Source: Trichomonas vaginalis G3 (taxonomy: Eukaryota; Parabasalia; Trichomonadida; Trichomonadidae). Taken from it: a stretch of DNA of 64,000 nt. Shown here in pieces: positions 37,941 through 47,395 of this stretch (the first letter of the stretch is position 1; each line of letters opens with the position of its first letter). Below the pieces are notes generated by a model. The model ran no database searches. It worked only from the letters and a program-made list of their open reading frames with translations, and was not told the DNA's origin. The position numbers were made by a program, and so were the translations under genes. Where the stretch lies: the NCBI RefSeq assembly GCF_026262505.1, contig NC_067203.1, positions 4,712,001 to 4,776,000 of the forward strand, written 5' to 3'.

Positions 37941-40098
37941 TGAGTCTGGAAAATGTTCTGAACTACGAAAATATTGGCTCACATGTCAAAGATTACATTA
38001 AAGCGGATAATCTCTTTAGCACACTCAAAGTAGAAGATATCGAATCAATCATGAAATTCGCGAATTTAACTCCTGAAAACTTCAATTCTCTTCTTGCGCA
38101 ATCTAGTTCTGTAATTTCAGCATGTGAATTGTTTACTTGCACTCGAAATGCTAATATTTCAATAAACAACTTACAAGATGCCATTTCAACACTTAAATCA
38201 GTTCAAAAGTACATGAAGATGCGAATATTCGGAGGAATTATTGGCATTTTAGAACAATTACAAAAGGATCAATCCAATACAACAAATAAAATCGAAAAAC
38301 ATCAAGCAGATTTAAATCTGAACCAAAAAGAAAAAGAAAACGTTGAGAAAGAAATGCAAACTCTTCACTCTCAACTCAAAGCGAAAGAAGGAAACAATTT
38401 ACCAAGAGATTTTCTTTCGAAAATTTCCGAACTTAAAAATTCCGAAGATTTCAAACAAATCTACGAATTCTTTGAAGAAATTTCAGAAAAAGGAAATCAA
38501 AAAATGATGCTAAAAGCATGTGAAGCAGAACTTTGGAAAAAACAATATGATGATAAAAATGTACTTCATTATGCATCTTCAGAAGGAAATCTGAGACTTG
38601 TTAAATCTCTCATTGAATGTGGCTGTGACAAAGAATTCAAGAACAAATATGGTGGTACAGCTTTAGATTGGGCATCAAAAAAGGTAAACTTGAAGTTGTT
38701 AAATATCTTATCTCAGTTGGAGCCAATAAAGAAGCAAAGGATAAGCATGGTCGTACTCCACTCATTTTGGCATCACAAAAAGGTCATCTTGAAGTTGTTG
38801 AATATCTTATCTCAGTTGGAGCCAATAAAGAAGCAAAGGATAATTTTGAATCTACTCCACTCATTTCGGCGTCAGAAAAAGGTTATCTTGAAGTTGTTGA
38901 ATATCTCATCTCAGTTGGAGCCAATATAGAAGCAAAGGATAATTCTGGATATACTCCACTCATTCATGCATCATATTATGGTCATCTTGAAGTTGTTGAA
39001 TATCTCATCTCAGTTGGAGCCAATATAGAAGCAAAGGATAATTCTGGATATACTCCACTCATTTTGGCATCAAAATATGGCCATCTTGAAGTTGTTAAAT
39101 ATCTTATCTCAGTTGGAGCCAATAAAGAAGCAAAGGATAAGCATGGTCGTACTCCACTCATTTTGGCATCACAAAAAGGTCATCTTGAAGTTGTTGAATA
39201 TCTTATCTCAGTTGGAGCCAATAAAGAAGCAAAGGATAATTTTGAATCTACTCCACTCATTTCGGCGTCAGAAAAAGGTTATCTTGAAGTTGTTGAATAT
39301 CTCATCTCAGTTGGAGCCAATATAGAAGCAAAGGATAATTCTGGATATACTCCACTCATTCATGCATCATATTATGGTCATCTTGAAGTTGTTGAATATC
39401 TCATCTCAGTTGGAGCCAATATAGAAGCAAAGGATAATTCTGGATATACTCCACTCATTTTGGCATCAAAATATGGTCATCTTGAAGTTGTTAAATATCT
39501 TATCTCAGTTGGAGCCAATAAAGAAGCAAAGGATAAGCATGGTCGTACTCCACTCATTTTGGCATCACAAAAAGGTCATCTTGAAGTTGTTGAATATCTT
39601 ATCTCAGTTGGAGCCAATAAAGAAGCAAAGGATAATTTTGAATCTACTCCACTCATTTCGGCGTCAGAAAAAGGTTATCTTGAAGTTGTTGAATATCTCA
39701 TCTCAGTTGGAGCCAATATAGAAGCAAAGGATAATTCTGGATATACTCCACTCATTCATGCATCATATTATGGTCATCTTGAAGTTGTTGAATATCTCAT
39801 CTCAGTTGGAGCCAATATAGAAGCAAAGGATAATTCTGGATATACTCCACTCATTTTGGCATCAAAATATGGTCATCTTGAAGTTGTTAAATATCTTATC
39901 TCAGTTGGAGCTAATATAGAAGCAAAGGATAATTCTGGATATACTCCACTCATTCATGCATCAAAATATGGCCATCTTGAAGTTGTTGAATATCTTATCT
40001 CAGTTGGAGCTAATAAAGAAGCGAAGAATAAATATGGTAAAACAGCACTTGATTGTTCGAAAGGATTTGCAATAAAGCATTTATTATCATTTGCATGA
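37940..40098 (+). pseudogene. Host ankyrin repeat gene with one frameshift
   Basis: The N-terminal domain (MSLENVLNYENIGSHVKDYI, SIMKFANLTPENFNSLL) and a coiled coil (KIEKHQADLNLNQKEKENV) match a common Trichomonas ankyrin family. Ankyrin repeats follow: two before and about fourteen after a frame change in the A run at about 38676-38683 (GGCATC then six A; seven would keep the frame). From 38745 repeats are ordered in blocks of four. It ends KHLLSFA at 40098. A single-base error in the A run, or a true break, would explain it. The ATG abuts the candidate transposon, so any original promoter has been displaced. Confidence 0.8.
38745..39932. repeat. Three 396-bp higher-order units of four ankyrin repeats
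   Basis: Units start at 38745, 39141 and 39537. Each holds four 99-bp ankyrin repeats in the order HGRTPLILASQKG, FESTPLISASEKG, SGYTPLIHASYYG, SGYTPLILASKYG. Units are almost identical (a C/T difference in TATGGCCATC or TATGGTCATC is visible), so the block tripled recently. Confidence 0.9.
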
Positions 40099-40761
40099 AA
40101 ATAATTTCTTGACATATTTGGTTATTATCTCTTTACTATTGTTGCAAAAGATAAAGTTAACTTTTTTTTATTATGTGAGTATGAATTTTTATTCATTAAT
40201 CTATAGTTATGGAAGATTATTACCATGTGGAAAGTTTTTATAAAACTCCAATTCCAAAAAATGGGAAGAAGTTTATCTCGCAAAAATTGACATTTTAACT
40301 TTACCAAATTCACTCAAACCACTTGTTTGCCTAAACAATTATATACAGGAAACAGTGGGCGTTTAATTTATATGGTATATATGGGTGCCACCTGAACCAT
40401 AGGATGCCTCCGTTCTGCGCAGGACGATAGAAAAGTGTTATTATTTTGAATCAAATTTAGATTTTTTTTTAATATTTTTGAATGAATTTTCTGATCCAAA
40501 ATTGGTATATATATATGGTAAAGAAGAAGCAAAATTAACATCTTATATAAATATATAGGAATTGTATGCGCCCACTAGGCGGATACGTGTAAAAAAATCA
40601 TATAAAAGAATTCATCGAAAATCTTTGAATAAAATTGATTTCCTCATTCACTAATTGGTATACTTTAATAAATATGTTACGAAGATGCTTAAATGTCTTG
40701 AGAAACTTCGATATATTTTTAAAACCTTGTAAAATGAGGTAATAAAAAAAAAAAAAAAGGT
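40099..40761. other. AT-rich host spacer with short inverted pair
   Basis: No gene is seen. AGTGGGCG near 40356 and its inverse CGCCCACT near 40568 bound about 220 bp of AT-rich DNA. A poly-A run (40743-40758) abuts the C terminus. Confidence 0.5.
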
Positions 40762-40797
40762 AGTGGGGCTTCCAGGCACTTCGTGCCCTCTAGCCCC
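40762..40797. repeat. Terminal nested hairpin of C
   Basis: GGGGCTTCC, then GGCAC-TTC-GTGCC, then TCTAGCCCC. The inner stem differs from that of A (GGCGC-GTT-GCGCC) but pairs equally. Confidence 0.7.
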
Positions 40798-40838
40798 GAA
40801 GATGTTTAGTATAAATGAAGTTTTTATTCGGAAAATTC

Positions 40839-40930
40839 TTAGTCTTCTGGTGTGAATTCGGAGGACTCTTCTTCTTCCTCCATTGCTTCTGGGAAGAAGC
40901 CTTCTTCTGGGTCGAAAACATTATATAATG
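40839..40930 (-). pseudogene. Orphan acidic C-terminal tail in C terminal region
   Basis: The minus-strand reading VFDPEEGFFPEAMEEEESSE and FTPED before a stop has strong acidic coding character but no start. It is absent from the matching part of A. It could be the end of a gene from the element's other end, carried here by the terminal repeat. Confidence 0.35.
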
Positions 40931-41019
40931 TGTCGCTTTTCACAAATTATATATGTTTTCATGTTTTGTCACTTTTCTGTCACTTTTCAGGAAAAAAACA
41001 TTTTTATTATTATATATAA

Positions 41020-41838
41020 ATGAATTTTACAAAACCACCGTTACCGTTCTTTGGAAATAAGAGTAGATGTAAAGATATTATATTGAGAGAACTTAAGAAA
41101 CTACCGAATAGTCTAACATTTGTAGATTTGTTCGGTGGAAGTTTCTATATATCCCATTTGTGCCATATAATATTCCCAGACTCAAAGATTATATGCAATG
41201 ACTTCGACAACTATATGGACCGTCTCAAACATATTCCAGACACAAACAATATATTGAAAGAGTTAAAAGAAAAGATACCTATAGGTAAGATGGAACGTAT
41301 ACCATTAGATAAGAAAAATACTGTCAGAGAGGTTTTGAAAAAGGCAGAGTATATTGACTGGGATAGTATATCTGCTAGACTATTATATAGTGGTGCTATA
41401 AGAGTTCATGACATTGAAACACTTATGTCAAAAGTTTTATATCTTAACTATACAAATGTTTTCAAAGAGGACATAGAAAAATATATTGAGGGTATAGAGT
41501 TTGTGAGATGTCATTGGACAGATTTGTATGAAAAATATAAAGACAAGGAAAATGTTTTCTTTATAGTGGACCCGCCGTTCTTTAACACATGGGATTTTCA
41601 ATACCAAGTAGACTGGACTTTGAGAGACTCTTTAGAAACTTTAGACGTTTTACATAACCATCCATGCTTTTACTTTACATCCGATAAAAGTGGTTTGGAA
41701 AGTGTCATGAGATGGTTAGAGGACATACATGACTATGAGTTTAGATACGATAAGATAGAATATGAGAGAGGTCCTATAAACTGGAGAAAGTGTCATAACA
41801 AAGAAATTTTATTGGTAAGTAAATGTGGTTTGAAATAG
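41020..41838 (+). CDS. Dam-type N6-adenine DNA methylase
   Basis: This open 272-residue enzyme would methylate adenine N6 in DNA. Motif X-like PFFGNKS (9-15), SAM motif FVDLFGGSF (34-42) and catalytic DPPF (184-187) identify the D12 class. Length is normal for the family. It is the outermost gene of C, preceded by TTTTTATTATTATATATAAATG and a GTCACTTTTC word array. Its end overlaps the next microgene by 16 bp. Element-borne Dam genes are thought to be the source of 6mA in Trichomonas vaginalis. The A copy is split by element B. Confidence 0.9.
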   Translation: MNFTKPPLPFFGNKSRCKDIILRELKKLPNSLTFVDLFGGSFYISHLCHIIFPDSKIICNDFDNYMDRLKHIPDTNNILKELKEKIPIGKMERIPLDKKNTVREVLKKAEYIDWDSISARLLYSGAIRVHDIETLMSKVLYLNYTNVFKEDIEKYIEGIEFVRCHWTDLYEKYKDKENVFFIVDPPFFNTWDFQYQVDWTLRDSLETLDVLHNHPCFYFTSDKSGLESVMRWLEDIHDYEFRYDKIEYERGPINWRKCHNKEILLVSKCGLK

Positions 41839-41954
41839 GACTACTTGTTTTAGGTTTTTTCCATTGTGTCATTTACTTATTTGACGTGGCAGAAAGATAT
41901 AGAGAATATGAAGATGAACCAATGCCTGCAAATGTCCAGTATATGTACTCGTAA
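41823..41954 (+). CDS. 43-residue single-pass membrane microprotein
   Basis: The reading MWFEIGLLVLGFFHCVIYLF then DVAERYREYEDEPMPANVQ is open and nearly identical to 10959-11090 in A. It begins inside the last codons of Dam in another frame. Confidence 0.6.
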   Translation: MWFEIGLLVLGFFHCVIYLFDVAERYREYEDEPMPANVQYMYS

Positions 41955-41977
41955 GAGATATTTTTATCTAATATTAA

Positions 41978-42337
41978 ATGGACGCACAGAACTTAGCGAA
42001 TGCACAGCAACCTGGACAACCAAACCAGAGAATATTCCAAATGAAGTTAGAATACAAACTGCAATGGCAAACTATGGTCAAGTGCCAACAGATGTACAAA
42101 TGCAAACTGCCATGTCAAATGACGCTGCGTTAGGTTTGCCACCATGGTATGCAAATATGAGATGGAAAGAGTTTTATACAAACCCTGAAGTGGGATATAA
42201 ACAACTTTATGCAGATGACGCGAACACAGGAGTTGACCCAGAATATGTTTTCTACCAGAGGAGAAACAGAATGTATGAGCTCCAGTTAAAGAATGCTGGA
42301 ACTCAACAGGAAACGTAAGAGACTAGGCGGACATTAG
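41978..42337 (+). pseudogene. Conserved small Maverick protein, damaged copy
   Basis: It is the counterpart of the open gene at 10573-10935 in A (IPNEVRIQTAMANYGQ, PPWYANMRWKEFYTNPEVG). The leader TTTTTATCTAATATTAAATG is identical to that in A. At least one break. Confidence 0.65.
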
Positions 42338-42355
42338 ATTTTTACATATAGTAAA

Positions 42356-42598
42356 ATGGGTTTCTTCAGTAAGATAGGAAACTTCTTTCGAAATGTTGGA
42401 AGAGGTATATGGAATGGAATAAAAACCGTAGGAAGAGGAATTTGGAACGGAGTCAAAAATATTGGTAAAAGAGTAGGTCAGTTCGTTGGTATTATACCTA
42501 AAGACCCTGAACCAGAAGAACAAGCTCCTGTTATACAACAGCCTGAACCTGCACCACAGTCTAGTTGGCAACCAAATCCAACACCTCAACCGTATTAA
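42356..42598 (+). CDS. Small amphipathic membrane-active-type protein
   Basis: This open 80-residue protein (MGFFSKIGNFFRNVGRGIWN and on) is nearly identical to 10321-10554 in A, with a slightly longer Pro/Gln tail. Same leader as in A. Confidence 0.65.
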   Translation: MGFFSKIGNFFRNVGRGIWNGIKTVGRGIWNGVKNIGKRVGQFVGIIPKDPEPEEQAPVIQQPEPAPQSSWQPNPTPQPY

Positions 42599-42601
42599 AA
42601 A

Positions 42602-43445
42602 TTATATTTTTACCGTTCGATAGTAGTTGTATATGAAACTAAGTTCTAAGTAAAACGCATGGTATAATGGAATTATTCTCTTCTTCCATCTGTAGTAAAC
42701 CATACTTGAAAGTCTGAAATACTTCCACTTGGTGGTTCGTATAACTTTGTAGGTTTTTCGTAAAAGTCATTTGCCAAGCATAAAAAGAGTTTTGGGCGCC
42801 AGAAAATGAAGCATGAACAATAATAGCAGCTGGGTCGAAAACATCTTTAAATAAATATGGTTCATCTCTTGCATATCGACTGTAAATATTTGCTAAAGGA
42901 AGTTCGACTTTCTGATTTAACATTCTTTGCAAATAATACCATGACATTGCAGTGAATTCTGTTATATTTGTTCGTCTTTCTTTGGATTGTCTTCGTAGAT
43001 TTGAAATGACACTTGTGAATTTTGTTTGTCATATACAATTCTCACATAAAGTGTGCTCTCGGTATTTGCATATTCATCAGCATATTTTGCATAACATGAA
43101 TTTATTTTATCTTCTATTTTTTTAACGCAGTCTGTAGAGAAGATGAAAGGTCAACTTGTATTAGCTCAATTTCTTCCACATTTTTCGTTTCCCTTCAGAT
43201 AATAATCTATATGAAACCTTACAATAAATGGAAAACTTTTATCTTCTACAGACACAAACTTCATTCTACGAAAGCCAATAGCTTTTGTGACAGATGGGTC
43301 TCTTAACCATCTTAATGGGTAGTCAAACGATAGCCTTCATGCTTTTACGGTCTCTGTCTCAAACTTTTGACCGACATTAGTAAAAAGTTCATCTAATGGT
43401 TTAGTTGTAGCAACTCTTGAAATTTTCTTTTTCTATTGGAAGCAT
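42602..43445 (-). pseudogene. W-family structural-type protein, heavily damaged
   Basis: It corresponds to 9469-10316 in A; recognisable parts are FDPAAIIVHASFSGAQNSF and YYLQRMLNQ. Several breaks. A second, open family member lies at 49604-50464 in the same element. Confidence 0.65.
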
Positions 43446-43463
43446 ATTTTATCTAGAATAAAA

Positions 43464-45210
43464 ATGTCAAATGAACAGCGTCTATGAGAGAAATACAACA
43501 CAACCGACAACTCATTATACAAGCTCTAAATAAGAACACAACAAACTTTTCAAACTATTCTAAGATATCTGAGTCATTGAAAGAAGGAAACTTAAAACTG
43601 ACATTAAACCAATGACAGATGAGTTTCTATTTCAAGACAACAAGAACCATACTGTCTGTGTAAAATCCAACAAAAGGAACTTTAAACGAGAAACCTATAG
43701 ATGAATTCTTTTTGAAAGCAGATGTTGGCAACAAAAGCTGACAAAGAGTATGTCTTGAAAAAGTTCAAGAAGAACATGACAGAGCAGATGCAACATATGC
43801 AACGAAAGCAGATGTTGACACACAAAGCTGACAAAAGAGTATGTCATTGAAAAGTTCAAGAAGAACATGACAGAGCAGATGCAACATATCAACGAAGCAG
43901 ATGTTGACAACAAAGCTGACAAAACATATGTTGACAATAAAATGTCAAGTGAAGTGACAAGAGCTGAAACGAATATTCTAAAAAGACTCATACACATACC
44001 ATTGCAAATATTGCAAACTTACAGAAACCTTAAACAGGAAAAAGTGATTACATACACATACCATTGCAAATATTAAAACTTACAAGAAACCTTAAAAGAA
44101 AAGTGACGTTGGACATACACATACATCTTCTGAAATAACAGACTTAAACGTTAGCCTTGAAGAAGAAAGCAGATAAAAAATGTCAATGAAAATATACCAA
44201 AGTTTAGTTGGAACAAAAATATTGAAACTATTGTTGGTGACTTTTCTGTCAATGAAGAAAATAAATATTTTAGATGGCAGTTGGTACAGTCCTTAGAAAA
44301 TGGTACACGGTATAAACTCATTCCGAAAAATAACAATGAAATGTATGTAAGCTATAAAAAGAACGATGGTACACAAGTTAAAGTTCCATTAGACAACAAC
44401 TGTTACTTAAACATATATGGAGACGAACAAAAGAAATATTTAAGAGTTTATGAAATGGCAGATATGACATTGCCTGACCCAGCTCCAGCACCATACTATT
44501 ATGACTATGGAGATGACGAAAGAACACCACATGTAGATGAACAAAAGCTAACATTATATTTAGATTATTATAGATATAAAAGATATAATGCAATAGAAAA
44601 AACGAGAATAGTATACTATTATACAGATGACAGAAATAAATATTATAGTCAAGACTTTACCTACCCTGAAAACATAAGATTATATTATAAAAAATATTCT
44701 GACATGAACCAGAAGAAACCTGAAATAGTTGCACTATATTTTAAGTTCAAAAGAGACAATCCTATAATATCTCATATGTTTGATTTAATGAACCCAGTAG
44801 GTTCTATTTATACATCTATGGAAGCAAGAGGTCCTCAAGTAATGTTTGGTGTTGGTGCATGGGAACAAATAGTCGACAGGTTTTTGTATTGTGCAAACTC
44901 TTCAAAGGAAACAGGTGGAAGTAAAACGATTTCAGGTGAAAATTTACCTGCGCACAGTCACTACATAGATTTAAGTACATCTCAAGCAGGTTGGCATAAG
45001 CATAGATATTGGGATTGGTCAGGAATGACAAAAGGTAAAGGATATGATGTTAAAGACGACGTTAAGTTTGCTATAAATTGTTACTGGAGTGACACTCAGG
45101 GAGAAGGAAACCATACACATTTCGTTTCAGGATATACGCAAACAACGGGACAAAGTAAAGACTACATGCCACCTTACATGACAGTTTACGCATGGTATAG
45201 AATTGCTTAG
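43464..45210 (+). pseudogene. Tail-fibre-like adhesin with collar-type tip, damaged
   Basis: The shaft half is much disturbed, with several breaks. The distal half (44281-45210, 309 codons) is open. It contains MTLPDPAPAPYYYDYGDD and the collar-like tip GSIYTSMEARGPQVMFG, AHSHYIDLS, NHTHFVSGY, YMPPYMTVYAWYRIA. The tip is almost identical to A's. Its stop overlaps that of the integrase. Confidence 0.75.
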
Positions 45211-46165
45211 TCGTCATTTTCAACTTCTTTAGCATATTCGTCAGGAGTTGTCTTATATTTGTTAGGAACTGTCTTTGAAAGTATACCACCTTGAACTTTG
45301 ACAAGTTTGAAACGAGGTCTGACAATAGTAGTTTTATCTTCTGCTTGCAGTCTGTACATTTTGCCATGTTTGCCTAAAACTTCATAATATTCTCTTGTAT
45401 ACTTTCTTCTATTTTTCGAACACGAATGTGAGTACCTGTCGGGTTCCCATTGTTGTCATAGTCAATAGTATTTTCATATGGGTCGCGTTTAGGTATTTCT
45501 ATTTTTACTTTGTCGCCTTTCTGAAGTTTGAAGCCTGGCATTCTTTCTTGTTTGTCTCTTTTGACTAAACTATTAAATATATAGTCTTTCTCTAAGTCAG
45601 GGTTGTTTTTCATTTCTTCGGGGGAGTGGTTTCCCAAACCTTTTTGTTTACGGGTATTGTAAATATTTAAAACTTGTCTCATCTTTGCCATGGAGAAGTG
45701 TCTATATTTGTCGTCATATGACATTTCATTTGCTTCACCACCTTGTGGTTGGTTTAAGTCTCTTAAGATTTTTATACAACTGTCAATGACACCAAGAGCA
45801 GAATGGTTTTGGTCGACAATGAAATATTGGTTTACATTTTTTGAACGCAGATAGTTTTTAATATCGTCTGATTTGAAAGAACTTTCACAGTCAGATGTCA
45901 GTTTTGTTGGATGGTATTTGTCAACGAATATTGTCAAAGCAGTTTTCACATCTAAAATATTTTTGGACCATAATGGTATGGCTTCACAGTATCTTGTGTT
46001 TTGACCGACAAATATTAGCCAGTATGGTGGTCCATCTTCTCTATATCTCGGAATGTTTTCCAAGATATCCATAAACCAAGCATTTGGTGTTGAACTAAAG
46101 ATTTTTACCATGAGTGCTTTCTTTGTTGCTTTAGAAACATAGGGGTCCTTGTTTGGATTCGTCAT
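45207..46165 (-). pseudogene. Retroviral-type integrase (rve), slightly damaged
   Basis: The rve core shows D33 (AWFMDILE), D92 (LTSDCESSF) and D128 (GVIDSCIKILRD); the last two are 35 residues apart, the DD35E/D spacing of retroviral and Polinton integrases. A basic middle and a C-terminal SH3/chromo-like domain follow. It would join element ends to target DNA with 6-bp stagger. It is divergent from the amphipathic gene at 46183 with 17 bp between starts. About one break, near the C-terminal domain. Confidence 0.88.
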
Positions 46166-46182
46166 TTTTTACCCTATAAGAA

Positions 46183-46584
46183 ATGGGTTTATTTGGCGCA
46201 TTAGCAGGAGTTGCATCCAGATTTTTACCCGCAGTGGGAACAATAGCCAGAGGTGTATTTGGAGTTGGAAGGAAGATTTTGAGTACATTAGGTATACTTA
46301 AAGAGAAAGCACAACCTATTATACAAACTGTACAGAAAGGTTGGGATGTAGCACGAGATGCAGCAAATCTTATTCCAAATCCTGAAACAAGAGGAAAAGT
46401 TCAAGGATGGATGGACAATGTAGGAAGACAAGCAGGAAACTATTATAACAAAGCAAATGACTACTATAACCAAGCAGGACACTATATGGACCAAGGTGAA
46501 AGATTCTTTAACAGAGGATATAACCATGCACAACAGTGGGTAAACAATAACCAACCGCAACCACCTCAAACGTGGGGAATGTAA
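46183..46584 (+). CDS. Amphipathic MGLFGA protein, membrane-active type
   Basis: This open 133-residue protein begins MGLFGALAGVASRFLPAVGT, a hydrophobic Gly-rich amphipathic start that resembles viral fusion and lytic peptides, continues with basic helices (GRKILSTLGILKEKAQP), and ends in Tyr/Asn/Gln-rich NKANDYYNQAGHYMDQ repeats and Pro/Gln. It probably helps virions cross membranes (inference). The leader is TTTTTTACCCTATAAGAAATG. A has no copy here. Confidence 0.6.
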   Translation: MGLFGALAGVASRFLPAVGTIARGVFGVGRKILSTLGILKEKAQPIIQTVQKGWDVARDAANLIPNPETRGKVQGWMDNVGRQAGNYYNKANDYYNQAGHYMDQGERFFNRGYNHAQQWVNNNQPQPPQTWGM

Positions 46585-46603
46585 ATTTTTTTACTGAGAT
46601 GAA

Positions 46604-46759
46604 ATGAACAATACAGCATTGAGACAAATGGGTTCAAGATGGATTTGTCGACTTCCAGCAGTTACACAACCACGTGTTTGTCAAGTCCTCCCTATACCTC
46701 AGGAAGTTTTAGACCGACTTAAAAAACCTAAACAACCAGTTGAAAACAAAACAAACTAA
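46604..46759 (+). CDS. 51-residue microprotein
   Basis: Read directly: MNNTALRQMGSRWICRLPAV to PKQPVENKTN, with the start after TTTTTTTACTGAGATGAAATG, the same 20-bp leader as the next gene at 46779. It has basic, Cys- and Pro-containing content. Not seen in A. Function unknown. Confidence 0.5.
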   Translation: MNNTALRQMGSRWICRLPAVTQPRVCQVLPIPQEVLDRLKKPKQPVENKTN

Positions 46760-46778
46760 AATTTTTTACTGAGATGAA

Positions 46779-47363
46779 ATGACCGAAGAAGTTGAAACGG
46801 TAGATTTGACACCACAAACAAAAAGTTCAGAACCATTGTCAAAACCCGTCAAAGAACTTACAGATGAAGAGAAAAATTCAATAATAGAAAGTGCCAGGTC
46901 TGGAAATACAAACCCTAACTACAAAGTCACTTTTCATAGAAATGGAACGGCTAGTATCTCAAAAAAGAAACAGACTCTCACAAATAAAATATTGAAGTCT
47001 GAAGGAGCTTTCGAGACAACAGATGGAAAAGTTTACTTCACTGACCAACAGTTCATTATAGAACATCTCATTGACTTAGAGTCGAAATATTCTAAACTTT
47101 ACAACAAACACAAAAAGTTGAAAGGAAAACAAAAACAAATGGCATATGATATTTATGAAGACGTTAACGACACAACCATACCTGCAAGTGAGGTAAAGTC
47201 AGAGGAACCGAAAAGTGACGAAAAACCGATAGAAGAAGGGGAGCCAAAAACTGAAGATAAACCAAAACCAAAGTTTAGTTTCCAAACTAAACCAAGTCAA
47301 CCTTCATTAGCTGGTATGGGTTGGCGTCAAAGACTTATGGCAGCAGGCGGTTATGTAAAGTAA
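46779..47363 (+). CDS. Conserved 194-residue Maverick protein, unknown function
   Basis: Open and nearly identical to 6291-6875 in A, with the same NPNYKVTFHRNGTASISKKK centre and GMGWRQRLMAAGGYVK end. The leader TTTTTTACTGAGATGAAATG is repeated from the microgene upstream. The next gene's leader follows at once. Confidence 0.65.
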   Translation: MTEEVETVDLTPQTKSSEPLSKPVKELTDEEKNSIIESARSGNTNPNYKVTFHRNGTASISKKKQTLTNKILKSEGAFETTDGKVYFTDQQFIIEHLIDLESKYSKLYNKHKKLKGKQKQMAYDIYEDVNDTTIPASEVKSEEPKSDEKPIEEGEPKTEDKPKPKFSFQTKPSQPSLAGMGWRQRLMAAGGYVK

Positions 47364-47395
47364 AGAAAAAAAAACATTTTTTTATTTTTATAAAA

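Larger units (their letters stand above)
32957..40761. other. Host chromosomal island between elements A and C
   Basis: About 7.8 kb without Maverick genes. It contains ankyrin and membrane-protein genes of Trichomonas type and long AT-rich spacers. The two elements face it with the same terminus, pointing in opposite directions. No 6-bp repeat can be tested, because the far ends of A and C are missing or outside the window. Confidence 0.8.
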
